Shown: positions 42,168 through 50,818 of the stretch, piece by piece | Position numbering within the stretch: the stretch's first letter is position 1 | Layout: each line of letters begins with the position of its first letter | NCBI RefSeq assembly: GCF_009711185.1 | Contig: NZ_WMIF01000004.1 | Span: 124,001-188,000 of the forward strand | Direction: 5' to 3' | DNA length: 64,000 bases | Source of the DNA: Paracoccus limosus | GTDB lineage: Bacteria; Pseudomonadota; Alphaproteobacteria; Rhodobacterales; Rhodobacteraceae | The notes under the pieces: generated by a model | Told to the model about the DNA's origin: nothing | Database searches by the model: none | What the model saw: only the letters and a program-made list of their open reading frames with translations | Position numbers and translations under genes: made by a program

Positions 42168-43448
42168 ATGCCGACGCCACCCTCGGAATATCGCTACCCC
42201 TGCGAGAATTGCGGCGCGAGCCTCGAATTCTCGCCGGGGCAGCAAAGCCTCGTCTGTCCCTATTGCGGCCACGAACAGCATATCGGCCCCGGCCCGGCCC
42301 GCGCCCCAGCGCGCCAGACCGGCAATGGCCCGTGGGGGGAACGCGCGATCCTCGCCACCCCCGGCACCGGCCGCGCGCTGCAATGGGACGCGCATCACAA
42401 ATCCGATCTGGTCGAGATCCCGCTTCAGGACGGTCTGCGCCGCGACGCCGCAAGCGATCTGACGCAGGCGGTGCGCACGCTCTCGTGCCCGAACTGCGGC
42501 GCCAAGGTCGAAATCACCAATGACCAGCACGCCTCGACCTGCCCGTTCTGCGCCACACCCGTGGTGACCGACACCGGCACCACGCGGCTTTTGAAGCCGC
42601 AAGGCGTGCTGCCCTTCGTCATCACTGAAATCCAGGCACGGGCGGCACTGGAAAGCTGGCTCAAGGGCCTGTGGTTCGCGCCCTCGGGCCTGACGGCCTA
42701 TGCCCGGCGCGGCAAACAGATGAGCGGGGTCTATTCCCCCTTCTGGACCTTCGACGCCGACAGCCGCTCGGCCTATTCCGGCGCACGCGGCGACTGGTAT
42801 TACGAAACCGTCTGGGTCACGCGCGAGGTCAACGGCCAGCGTCAGCAGGTCGCCGAACAGGTGCGCCGCACGCGCTGGACGCCGGTCTCGGGTCAGGTCG
42901 CGCGCAATTTCGACGACGTGCTGGTGCTGGCGGCAAGCTCGCTGCCGCGTCGCATCACCGATGCGCTGGTGCCGTGGGATCTGTCGCATCTGATGCCCTA
43001 CACCCCCGAGTATCTCGCGGGCTTTCTGGCCGAGGGCTACACGATCCCGCTCGCCTCGGGCCATGACATCGCGCGTCAGGAAATGGCCGGGGTGATCGCC
43101 ATGGACGTGCGCCGCGCCATCGGCGGCAACGAACAACAGGTCAGCAGCATCCAGACCCGCTATGCGGACGAGACATTCAAACATATCCTGCTGCCGGTCT
43201 GGACCGCCGCCTATCGCTACAACGGGCAAAGCTACCGCTTCGTCGTCAATGGCCAGTCCGGTCGCGTGCAGGGCGAACGCCCCTGGTCGGTATGGAAGAT
43301 CGCCTTGGCCATCCTGCTGGCGCTCGCGGTCATCGCCGGCCTCCTCTGGCTCAACGAACGCGGCAATTACGTCCGCTTTGGCGCCGATATCGCGCCGGAT
43401 ATTTCCATCGCCGACAGTTACCGCTATCAGAACCACAACGGACCGTGA
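42168..43448 (+). CDS. double zinc-ribbon membrane protein, YdjG-like (426 aa)
   Basis: A protein often mislabelled as primosomal protein N' because of its TFIIB-like zinc ribbons. It has Cys12, Cys15, Cys30 and Cys33 in the first ribbon and CPNCGAKVEITNDQHASTC plus CPFC in the second (about 106-128). A beta-rich middle domain follows (YTPEYLAGFLAEGYTIPLA, VWTAAYRYNGQSYRFVVNGQ), then a C-terminal membrane helix (WKIALAILLALAVIAGLLWL) and a short tail. It starts 3 bp after the SPFH stop. The pair matches the ydjG-ydjI pairing of phage-shock-like sets, so a membrane-tethered zinc adaptor is plausible. Confidence 0.88.
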   Translation: MPTPPSEYRYPCENCGASLEFSPGQQSLVCPYCGHEQHIGPGPARAPARQTGNGPWGERAILATPGTGRALQWDAHHKSDLVEIPLQDGLRRDAASDLTQAVRTLSCPNCGAKVEITNDQHASTCPFCATPVVTDTGTTRLLKPQGVLPFVITEIQARAALESWLKGLWFAPSGLTAYARRGKQMSGVYSPFWTFDADSRSAYSGARGDWYYETVWVTREVNGQRQQVAEQVRRTRWTPVSGQVARNFDDVLVLAASSLPRRITDALVPWDLSHLMPYTPEYLAGFLAEGYTIPLASGHDIARQEMAGVIAMDVRRAIGGNEQQVSSIQTRYADETFKHILLPVWTAAYRYNGQSYRFVVNGQSGRVQGERPWSVWKIALAILLALAVIAGLLWLNERGNYVRFGADIAPDISIADSYRYQNHNGP

Positions 43449-43464
43449 GCATTGGGGGGAAGTC

Positions 43465-44385
43465 ATGATCTTGTGCGCCGGGGAATCGCTGATCGACATG
43501 GTGCCCGAGGCCGGGCATTACCGCCCGCTGGCCGGCGGCGCGGTCTATAACACCGCCATCGCGCTGGGACGTCTTGGCGCGCCGACCGGCTATTTCTGGC
43601 CGATCTCGCGCGACGCCTTCGGCGAGCAGTTGCTGCGCCCGCTGGCCGAGGCGCAGGTGGACACCTCGCTGTGCCCGCGCTCGGACCGGCTGACGACGCT
43701 GGCCTTCGTCACCCTGATCGGGGGCGAGGCGCGTTACTCCTTTTACGACGAAGGCTCGGCCGGCCGGATGCTCGCGCCCGAGGATCTGCCCGCCACGCTC
43801 GACGACATCTCGGCGCTGTTCATCGGCGGCATCAGCCTCGTGCCCGATCCCTGCGGCGGCAGCATCGAATCACTGGTCGCGCGCCTGCCCGCACATGTGC
43901 CGGTGATGCTCGATCCCAATATCCGGCCCTTCTTCATCACCGATGCCGCCGCCTATCGCGCCCGGCTCGAACGGCTCTTTGCCCGCGCCGATATCGTCAA
44001 ACTCTCAGGCGATGACCTCGACTGGCTGATGCCCGGCGCAAGCTTCCCCGAGGCCGCCGCCGCGATCCTCGCCAAGGGCGCGAAACTGGTGCTGCAAACC
44101 GGCGGCGAAAGCGGCGCCACCGCGCATTGGCGGCACGAACCGATCAGCGCGCCCGCAACCCGGGTCGAGGTCGCCGACACCATCGGCGCCGGCGATACCT
44201 TCAACGCCGGTGTGCTCAGCGCGCTGCATCAGGCCGGCGCCCTGACCCGCGACGGCATCGCCAATCTCGATGCCGACACGCTCTTGCAGGCGCTGCGCCT
44301 TGGCACCCGCGCCGCCGCAATCACCGTGTCGCGCCCCGGCGCCAACCCGCCCTGGGCCCAGGAACTGGCCGCGCTGCCAGCCTGA
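43465..44385 (+). CDS. PfkB-family sugar kinase, fructokinase-like (306 aa)
   Basis: A ribokinase-fold carbohydrate kinase. AGESLIDMVPEAGHYRPLAG, then AVYNTAIALGRLGAP, DPNIRPFFITDA and DTIGAGDTFNAGVL with the catalytic Asp are intact. The closest remembered class is bacterial fructokinase. It starts 16 bp after the zinc-ribbon gene (GGGGGGAAG site before ATG 43465). It may just be read from the same transcript and is not an obvious part of the envelope module. Confidence 0.85.
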   Translation: MILCAGESLIDMVPEAGHYRPLAGGAVYNTAIALGRLGAPTGYFWPISRDAFGEQLLRPLAEAQVDTSLCPRSDRLTTLAFVTLIGGEARYSFYDEGSAGRMLAPEDLPATLDDISALFIGGISLVPDPCGGSIESLVARLPAHVPVMLDPNIRPFFITDAAAYRARLERLFARADIVKLSGDDLDWLMPGASFPEAAAAILAKGAKLVLQTGGESGATAHWRHEPISAPATRVEVADTIGAGDTFNAGVLSALHQAGALTRDGIANLDADTLLQALRLGTRAAAITVSRPGANPPWAQELAALPA

Positions 44386-44391
44386 ACGGAC

Positions 44392-44421
44392 TGCGGCCGG
44401 GCCCCACCCGGACCGGCCGCA
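44392..44421 (+). terminator. hairpin after the sugar kinase gene
   Basis: TGCGGCCGG (44392-44400) pairs perfectly with CCGGCCGCA (44413-44421) across a 12-nt loop, 7 bp after the stop codon. There is no T run, so termination would be weak or need help. Confidence 0.45.
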
Positions 44422-44462
44422 AAACCACCGCAAACCAGGTCGCAGCGCGCGGCGGCTCCGGC

Positions 44463-44486
44463 TTTCACCATTTTCCAAATACCCAT
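44463..44486 (-). repeat. family A intergenic repeat, single copy
   Basis: TTTCACCATTTTCCAAATAC and the following CCAT match the family A core exactly in reverse. It is alone here, with no inverted partner, between the kinase gene and hflX. Confidence 0.75.
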
Positions 44487-44536
44487 ACAACCGCGCCAAC
44501 CGGCCCGGCGCTTGCCGTCCCCGGACCAGCCGCCGC

Positions 44537-45844
44537 TCAAAGCGCCGCGAATTGCGCCTTTTGCCGCTCGGTCCAGCGCAGCAGCAGCCGCACCCCCTGC
44601 TCGCCCATCTCCTCCGAGACGACGACGCCCTGCCGGTGCAGCCATGCGCGGCTGCGGCCATCCTCGGGCGGCAGGACCAGCACCTCATCCAGCCGCAGCT
44701 CGTCCAGAACCTCGGCCAGCCGCAGCTCGACCGCCTCCAGCAGCGCCTCCAGCCCCTCGCCCGACAGCGCCGAAATCGCCTGCACGCCCTCGATTCGGGC
44801 GTCGGTACGGCGCAGCGCGGCGCGGGTTTCCGGCGACAGCGCGTCGATCTTGTTCCAGACCTCGATCAGCGGCACGTCTTCCTCGACGCCCAGCGATTCA
44901 AGGATCTCGCCCACATCGCCCGCCTGTTCCTCGGTCTCGGGATGGCTGATGTCGCGCACATGCAGGATCAGATCGGCGGCCAGCACCTCCTCCAACGTGG
45001 CGCGGAACGCCGCGACCAGCTCATGCGGCAGGTCACTGATAAAGCCCACGGTATCGGACAGGATCACCCGCCGCCCGCCCGGCAGCACCATCTGGCGCAT
45101 GGTCGGATCGAGCGTCGCGAAAAGCTGGTCCTTGGCCATGACCTCGGCCCCGGTCAGCGTGTTGAACAGCGTCGATTTCCCGGCGTTGGTATACCCCACC
45201 AGCGCCACGATCGGATAGGGCACCTTGGCGCGGGCCTTGCGGTGCAGCTCGCGGGTCTTGACCACGCGCTCCAGCTGCCGGCGCAGGCGGATCACCTGCT
45301 CGTCAATGGCGCGGCGGTCGGCCTCGATCTGGGTTTCCCCCGGCCCGCCGACAAAGCCCAGACCACCGCGCTGGCGTTCAAGGTGGGTCCATGCCCGCAC
45401 CAGCCGCGTGCGCTGATAGGCCAGCGCCGCCAGTTCGACCTGCAACACCCCTTCGCGGGTCTGGGCGCGGTCGGCAAAGATCTCAAGGATCAGCCCGGTG
45501 CGGTCCAGAATCTTGACGTCCCATTCCTTTTCCAGATTGCGCTGCTGCACCGGCGTCACCGGCCCGTCGATCAGCACCAGCTCGGCGCCTTCGCCCTCGG
45601 CCACGGCGCGGATGTGCTGGCCGATCTCTTCGCGCTTGCCCTTGGAAAACAACATGCCCGGATCGGGATTGCGCAGCTTGGCCACCTCGGCGCCGGTCAC
45701 GTCGATGGCCGGCAGCGCATGGGCCAGGGCCACAGCCTCTTCCAGCGCCAGCTCGGGCGAGCGGCGGGTGCGGCTGTTTCCCAGATCCGGGTGGATCACA
45801 TAGGCGCGGGTCGGACGTTCCCGCGTTTCGCTGGGCTCGGCCAA
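44537..45844 (-). CDS. hflX: GTPase HflX (435 aa, TTG start)
   Basis: A ribosome-associated GTPase that splits stalled 70S ribosomes, for example after heat. The N-terminal HflX domain has GLGFVGGPGETQIEADRRAI. The G domain has G1 VALVGYTNAGKSTLFN, G3 LSDTVGFISDLPHEL and G4 NKID. Nothing stands between it and Hfq: its TTG start directly follows the Hfq TGA (TGATTG), with a GAGG site inside the Hfq end. So translation is coupled and the start codon is rare. The hfq-hflX order is normal for alphaproteobacteria. Confidence 0.93.
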   Translation of the reverse strand: MAEPSETRERPTRAYVIHPDLGNSRTRRSPELALEEAVALAHALPAIDVTGAEVAKLRNPDPGMLFSKGKREEIGQHIRAVAEGEGAELVLIDGPVTPVQQRNLEKEWDVKILDRTGLILEIFADRAQTREGVLQVELAALAYQRTRLVRAWTHLERQRGGLGFVGGPGETQIEADRRAIDEQVIRLRRQLERVVKTRELHRKARAKVPYPIVALVGYTNAGKSTLFNTLTGAEVMAKDQLFATLDPTMRQMVLPGGRRVILSDTVGFISDLPHELVAAFRATLEEVLAADLILHVRDISHPETEEQAGDVGEILESLGVEEDVPLIEVWNKIDALSPETRAALRRTDARIEGVQAISALSGEGLEALLEAVELRLAEVLDELRLDEVLVLPPEDGRSRAWLHRQGVVVSEEMGEQGVRLLLRWTERQKAQFAAL

Positions 45845-46078
45845 TCAGTCCTCGCCGTCATACAGGCTGATCGGCTGGCCCGGCATGATCGTCGAGATCG
45901 CGTGCTTGTAGACCAGCTGCGATTGGCCGTCGCGGCGCAGCAGCACGCAGAAATTGTCGAACCAGGTGATGACCCCCTGCAGCTTGACGCCATTGATCAG
46001 AAAGATCGTCACCGGCACCTTGCCCTTGCGGACATGGTTCAGGAATGCGTCTTGGAGGTTCTGTTTATCGCCGGCCAT
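45845..46078 (-). CDS. hfq: RNA chaperone Hfq (77 aa)
   Basis: The Sm-like hexameric RNA chaperone that pairs small RNAs with mRNAs. It begins [20 protein letters not shown]. The Sm1 motif [20 protein letters not shown] and the Sm2 motif [10 protein letters not shown] are intact. The short tail after Sm2 ([11 protein letters not shown]) is typical of the compact alphaproteobacterial form. It is followed with no spacer by hflX; a 106 bp gap separates it from trkH upstream. Confidence 0.96.
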   Translation of the reverse strand: MAGDKQNLQDAFLNHVRKGKVPVTIFLINGVKLQGVITWFDNFCVLLRRDGQSQLVYKHAISTIMPGQPISLYDGED

Positions 46079-46184
46079 TTCGATGCACCTTGTTCTTATC
46101 GCTATCCGAAAAGACTTAGGCGAGCCGCCATCCGCTTGCAAGCCGATGATCGCCTGTGGCCGCCGCCCTTGTGGCGCGCCCGTG

Positions 46185-47807
46185 TCACCTGCGCCAATAG
46201 TCCGGTGACACCAGCGCCAGCAGCGCCAGCGTCTCAAGCCGGCCAAGGATCATGGCCCCGGCCAGAATGGCCTTGGTCAGCCATGGCAGGCCGGCCCAGC
46301 CTGCCCAGGGCGCGCCCGCCATGCCCGCCGAGCCCTGAAAGGTCGGCACCATCGGGATTGCCCCGGCCAGCGGCCCGGTATTGGTCAGGGCCGAGATCGA
46401 CAGGATGGTGGCGGAATCGAACTCGATGCCCTGCAGCGAAATCAGCATCACCACCACGGCGATCGAGCTGGCAAAGAGCATGAAAAAGATGAAGGCCAGA
46501 TAGGCGCCCTCGTGCCGCAGGCGCCGCGCCATGATGCCACCCCCGGCGACCGAGTTCGGATGCACGATCTTTTCCAGCTCGCGCTGCGAATGCCGCGCCA
46601 GCGCATAGACCCGCAGCAGCTTGACGCCCCCGGCCGTGGTGGCGACGCCGCCGCCCATGATCGCCAGCCCCGCCAGCATCAGCCCGGGCGAGCTGAGCCC
46701 AGACCAGTTGCGCGCGCCCTGCCATTCGGTCGAATTCCAGCCCGTCGTCGTCAGATAGCTGAGCCCGTTGAAGAGCCCGCCCCAGGCCGCGGAAACGGCG
46801 CTGTCCAGCGTGCCGACCAGCCCGCGCGCGCCATCGGGCGACACGCCGATCGCGCCAAGGAAATGGCGCAGGAACAGCATGGCCGAGACCAGCAGCACCA
46901 TGCCGGCGGCGATGGTCAGCTCGGGGTCGCTGCGCCAGCTGTCCGAGGTGCGCAGCGCCGCACCGCCCGGCCAGAAGCGCCGCGACAGCGCCGGGATCAG
47001 GAACAGAAAGATCACGATCTCGCCCGGCGCGCCGCTGTTTTGCACCGCAGAGCCGTTCACCGGGCTGACGCCACTGGTCGACAGCGTGCCCATGGCCCGC
47101 GTCAGCGCCACCAACCCGTCCTCACCCAGCAAAAGCAGGATCACCCACATTGCCAATGTCAGCCCGGCAAAGACCGGAAACACCTGCCGGAACGCCCGCA
47201 GCGTGCGATGCATCGGGTCCAGCATCTCGGTCTGAAAGGCCGGGGCCGACAGATGCGTCGGCACCGCCGCCGCCCGGGCCGAGGGCGGCAGGCGCTCGAA
47301 ATTCTCGTTGCGGCCATAGGGGGTGGCAAGGATCTCGAACCCGCCGACCCGCAGCGGCGCCAGCAGCGAAACCGCCGCGACCAGAATGAAAAGCCCACCA
47401 AGCCAGCCCGCCGTCGCCCGCCACAGATGCAGGGGCGCGGGCAACAGCTCGGCCGAATAGAGCGTCGCGCCGGTGGTGGTCAGGCAAGAGATCATCTCCC
47501 ACCACGCGTTGAAGATCCCGGTATCGGGCAAGGCCAGCACGAAGGGCACCGCCATCACCGCCGGCACCAGCGTCATCGCCCCCAGCATGGTCAGAAGCAC
47601 GCTGCGCGGGCGCGATTGCTCGGCCCGGTCGGCGGTGGCCAGCCCAAGGATCGCGGTCAGGATCAGAAACAGCCCCGAGCAGCCCAGAAAGATCGCGCCC
47701 AGATGGTGCTGATCCAGTGCATGGGCGTAAAATCCCACCGGCGCCATCGCCAAAGCGGCGACCCCGAACAGCACCACCAGCAGCGGCAGGCGCAGCAGGA
47801 ACCGCAT
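46185..47807 (-). CDS. trkH: Trk-type potassium channel subunit TrkH (540 aa)
   Basis: Membrane subunit of the Trk K+ uptake system. Many hydrophobic helices fill the chain. Pore-loop pieces are visible ([52 protein letters not shown] and [11 protein letters not shown]), each with the expected TG pattern. Its ATG overlaps the trkA stop by one base (TGATG). The order trkA-trkH-hfq-hflX is well known in Rhodobacter; the ntr genes that often precede it are absent here. Confidence 0.95.
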   Translation of the reverse strand: MRFLLRLPLLVVLFGVAALAMAPVGFYAHALDQHHLGAIFLGCSGLFLILTAILGLATADRAEQSRPRSVLLTMLGAMTLVPAVMAVPFVLALPDTGIFNAWWEMISCLTTTGATLYSAELLPAPLHLWRATAGWLGGLFILVAAVSLLAPLRVGGFEILATPYGRNENFERLPPSARAAAVPTHLSAPAFQTEMLDPMHRTLRAFRQVFPVFAGLTLAMWVILLLLGEDGLVALTRAMGTLSTSGVSPVNGSAVQNSGAPGEIVIFLFLIPALSRRFWPGGAALRTSDSWRSDPELTIAAGMVLLVSAMLFLRHFLGAIGVSPDGARGLVGTLDSAVSAAWGGLFNGLSYLTTTGWNSTEWQGARNWSGLSSPGLMLAGLAIMGGGVATTAGGVKLLRVYALARHSQRELEKIVHPNSVAGGGIMARRLRHEGAYLAFIFFMLFASSIAVVVMLISLQGIEFDSATILSISALTNTGPLAGAIPMVPTFQGSAGMAGAPWAGWAGLPWLTKAILAGAMILGRLETLALLALVSPDYWRR

Positions 47808-49183
47808 CAGAAGAAGTCGATCGAGACCTGCAACAGGCGCTCGACCTCGGGAATATCGGCGGCGAGGGCAAAGATCACGATGATGTCGCCCTCTTCGATG
47901 CGCAGGTCGCCATGGGGTTTCACCACGCGCTCGCCCTTTTGCACGGCGCCCAAAAGCACGCCTTCGGGAAAGTCGATGTCGCGCACCGGGCGTCCGGCGA
48001 TGGGCGAGGTCGACAGCACCTGCGCCTCGATCACCTCGGCCTCGGCATCGCCGATGGAGTAGATGTCGCGCACCCGCCCGTGCCGGATATGGCGCAGGAT
48101 GGTCGAGACGGTGCTGGCGCGCGGGTTGATGAAGGCGTCAATGTCCAGAGGCTCCATCAGCGACATCAGCGTCGGGTCATTGACCAGCGAAATGGCGAGT
48201 TTGGCGCCGGCCTGTTTGGCGCGCACGGCGGCAAGGATATTGGTCTTGTCGTCATCGGTGATCGCCAGCACGGCATCGGCGCGCGGCACGGCGGCCTCTT
48301 CCAGCAGTTCGGCCGAAAGCCCGTCGCCGTTCAGCACGATGGTGCGGTTCAGCGCGTCGGCCGCGTCCTCGGCCCGGGCGCGGTTGCGTTCGATCAGCTT
48401 GACGCGCACCCGTTCGGGCCGCGCCTCCAGCGCCTGCGCCACGGCAAGGCCCACATTGCCCGCGCCGATGATGACGACGTTGTTCTGCTTTTCCGCCGGC
48501 TTGCCGAAGATCTCCAGGGTGCGCGGCACGTCCTCGGTCAGGGTGAAGACATAGACCTGATCGCCCTCAAAAAGCTGGTCACCGGGTTCGGGGGCAAACA
48601 GCTTGGCCCCGCGCCGCACGCCCGCGACAATGGCCGAGAGGCTGGAAAACATCTCGTCCAGCTGGCGCAGCGGCGTGTTCAGCACCGGGCTGTCGGGATC
48701 CAGCAGGATGCCCAGCAGATGCAGCCGCCCGGTCAGGAAGGTTTCCGCATCGAATGTCGAGGGCGCCGAGAGCCGTTGCAGCGCGGCCCGCGCCACCTCG
48801 CGCTCCGGGCTGATGACCACGTCGATAGGCAGATGGTCGGTGCGGTAGAGATCTGACCAGATCGCGTCCAGATAGGCCGAGGCCCGCAGACGCGCGATCT
48901 TGCGCGGCACCTGAAAGACGGAATGCGCCACCTGACAGGTGACCATGTTCACCTCGTCCGAATGGGTGGCGGCAATGATCAGATCGGCATCGCGGGCGCC
49001 GGCGCGGTCCAGCACATCCGGATGGCTGGCAAAGCCGGTAACGCCCTGCACGTCCAGCGCATCGGTGGCGCGGCGGATCAGCTCGACATCGGTATCGACG
49101 ATGGTGACATCGTTGCGCTCGCCCGAAAGGTGGCGCGCAATGTGCCAGCCGACCTGCCCTGCCCCGCAGATGATGATCTTCAT
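47807..49183 (-). CDS. trkA: Trk potassium uptake regulatory protein TrkA (458 aa)
   Basis: The cytoplasmic regulator of TrkH. It has two Rossmann NAD-binding lobes, IIICGAGQVGWHIARHLSG at the N-terminus and VVIIGAGNVGLAVAQALEA at about residue 233, each followed by a TrkA-C domain. The duplication and the length (458) are typical. It gates potassium flow by nucleotide binding. It is the first gene of trkA-trkH and overlaps trkH by one base. Confidence 0.95.
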   Translation of the reverse strand: MKIIICGAGQVGWHIARHLSGERNDVTIVDTDVELIRRATDALDVQGVTGFASHPDVLDRAGARDADLIIAATHSDEVNMVTCQVAHSVFQVPRKIARLRASAYLDAIWSDLYRTDHLPIDVVISPEREVARAALQRLSAPSTFDAETFLTGRLHLLGILLDPDSPVLNTPLRQLDEMFSSLSAIVAGVRRGAKLFAPEPGDQLFEGDQVYVFTLTEDVPRTLEIFGKPAEKQNNVVIIGAGNVGLAVAQALEARPERVRVKLIERNRARAEDAADALNRTIVLNGDGLSAELLEEAAVPRADAVLAITDDDKTNILAAVRAKQAGAKLAISLVNDPTLMSLMEPLDIDAFINPRASTVSTILRHIRHGRVRDIYSIGDAEAEVIEAQVLSTSPIAGRPVRDIDFPEGVLLGAVQKGERVVKPHGDLRIEEGDIIVIFALAADIPEVERLLQVSIDFF

Positions 49184-49304
49184 GCCGTTCCCGCCAAGAT
49201 ATCCGCCGATGGCCCGATGCCGATCCTAGCCGGCGGCCATCAGGGCGGATAGCGCAAAACCGCACGACGGAAAAGCCGGCAGGCCCGGCGCGACCCCGGC
49301 GCGG

Positions 49305-49781
49305 CTAGTCGGCGCAGAGCAAGGCGCGGATCGCCCCGGCCGCAGTCACCGCATCATCGGGGGCCAGCCGCAGCATCAGCCCGCGCTTGCCGCCGTTCAG
49401 CACGATCAGGGCCGGGTCCAGCGCATCGGCCTGAAATGCGGTGGGCACCCGGCGTTTCTGCCCGAACGGGCTGATGCCGCCGGTATGATAGCCGGTCAGC
49501 CGTTCGGCCTTGTCGGGGGGCATCATCTGCGCCGCCTTGCCGCCAAAGGCCGCCGCCACCCGCTTCATCGACAGCGTGCGGTCCGAGGGGATCACCGCGC
49601 AGGCGGGTTTGCCGTCGACCTCGACCATCAGGGTCTTGAGCACCTCTTGCGGCGGCAGGCCGATGGCCTCGGCCGCCTGTAGCCCGACGCGGTCATTGCC
49701 GGGGGCGTAATCATATTCCAGCACCTCGAAGGCGATGGCGGCGCGGCCAAGGGTCTGGGTGGCGGGGGTGGCTGTGGACAT
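49305..49781 (-). CDS. ybaK: YbaK-type Cys-tRNA(Pro) deacylase (158 aa)
   Basis: An editing enzyme that removes mis-attached Cys from tRNA(Pro). KTLMVEVDGKPACAVIPSDR and MKRVAAAFGGKAAQMMPPD, then GYHTGGISPFGQKRRVPT with the key Gly-Ile-Ser-Pro-Phe-Gly loop, match YbaK/EbsC. Length is normal. It is a stand-alone gene about 120 bp after the start side of trkA. Confidence 0.9.
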   Translation of the reverse strand: MSTATPATQTLGRAAIAFEVLEYDYAPGNDRVGLQAAEAIGLPPQEVLKTLMVEVDGKPACAVIPSDRTLSMKRVAAAFGGKAAQMMPPDKAERLTGYHTGGISPFGQKRRVPTAFQADALDPALIVLNGGKRGLMLRLAPDDAVTAAGAIRALLCAD

Positions 49782-49884
49782 GGCCGATCACCTGACTGAA
49801 CCGCGCCTGCCTGCCTTGCGGCGGGTCGGATTGCAAGGCAAAGATCGGGAGCAATAGTCGCAGGCTGGCCGAGGGGCGATGTCA

Positions 49885-49932
49885 GGACCGGGGCTCTGCC
49901 CCGGACCCCGGGATATTTCGCCACGAAAGAAG
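49885..49932 (+). repeat. family B hairpin repeat
   Basis: Begins GGACCGGGGCTCTGCCCCGG and ends CACGAAAGAAG, nearly identical to the copies at 33593-33640 and 61085-61132. It lies 56 bp before the glycosyltransferase start. Confidence 0.85.
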
Positions 49933-49987
49933 CGCGGGGCAACGGGGCATGGACAGGCCCCCAATCCCGGATGGAGAATTGGGTGTC

Positions 49988-50818
49988 ATGAATATCGTCG
50001 GGATCTGCCGTTTTTCGCTTTTGGGCCGGGGCGACTGGAAGGCCTATCAGAACAAGCCGGCCGAAGAGGTCGAACAGATCGCGCTGGAACAGGCGGTGCA
50101 TCTGTTCGCCCCCGCGCGGATGGAGGCGCGGCTGCAAAGTTTCGAGCAGCTGACGCTGGCGTCGATGCGGGCGCAGACGGATCAGAATTTCACCTTCGTG
50201 GTGTTGGCATCCGAGCTGATGCCGCAGCCCTATCGCGCCCGGCTGGAGGCGATCTGCGCCGGGGTGCCGCAGGTGGTGCTGCGCTTTTTCCCGATCACCT
50301 CGGTCGCGGCGGCGCAGCGGCTGGTCTTTGCCGAGCTGGGCCTGCGGCTGGGTCAGACGCTGCAGTTCCGGCTGGATGATGACGATTGTCTTTGCGTCGA
50401 TTTCATCGAGCTGATGCGCCGCAATACCGCCGGCATGATGAAGAGCGATCTTGCCTTTGCCGCCAGCATGCGCGGGGTGATGTATTGCAAGCTGGCGGGC
50501 GCTACCGCCGGGACCTACAACTGGCCGGTGGCGTTTTTCAGCGCCGGCGCCGCACTGCGCCATCCGACCCGCAGCGTGTTCGACTTTGGCCATTTCGGCA
50601 TGGCCCAGCGCTTTACCAGCATCACCATTCCCGGCCGCATGGCGCTGGTGACGAACAATGGCATGAACGACACCGACTTCACGCCGATGATGATCAAGCG
50701 GCGCAATATGGTGTTGATGGAGCCCGAAGCGGTCGCGGAGACGGCGGCGCGCAATTTCCCGTTCCTTGACACGCAGGCCCGCGCGTTGGCGGGCCTGCCG
50801 GATGCCGTCGCGGATTAA
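49988..50818 (+). CDS. putative rhamnosyltransferase-like glycosyltransferase (276 aa)
   Basis: A glycosyltransferase-like protein of the putative rhamnosyl transferase group. VIGICRF-type start MNIVGICRFSLLGRGDWKAY and the nucleotide-sugar acid motif FRLDDDDCLCVDFIELMRR are the main evidence; FTSITIPGRMALVTNNGMND follows. The shorter start at 49988 fits the family; an upstream ATG at 49949 adds 13 residues. It probably modifies a cell-surface sugar. Its end overlaps the end of putA by 4 bp (convergent). Confidence 0.75.
   Translation: MNIVGICRFSLLGRGDWKAYQNKPAEEVEQIALEQAVHLFAPARMEARLQSFEQLTLASMRAQTDQNFTFVVLASELMPQPYRARLEAICAGVPQVVLRFFPITSVAAAQRLVFAELGLRLGQTLQFRLDDDDCLCVDFIELMRRNTAGMMKSDLAFAASMRGVMYCKLAGATAGTYNWPVAFFSAGAALRHPTRSVFDFGHFGMAQRFTSITIPGRMALVTNNGMNDTDFTPMMIKRRNMVLMEPEAVAETAARNFPFLDTQARALAGLPDAVAD

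Noticed and set aside
42168..43448. Primosomal protein N' annotation for the zinc-ribbon gene
   Set aside because: No helicase motifs. Two zinc ribbons, a beta-rich middle and a C-terminal membrane helix fit a YdjG-like protein.
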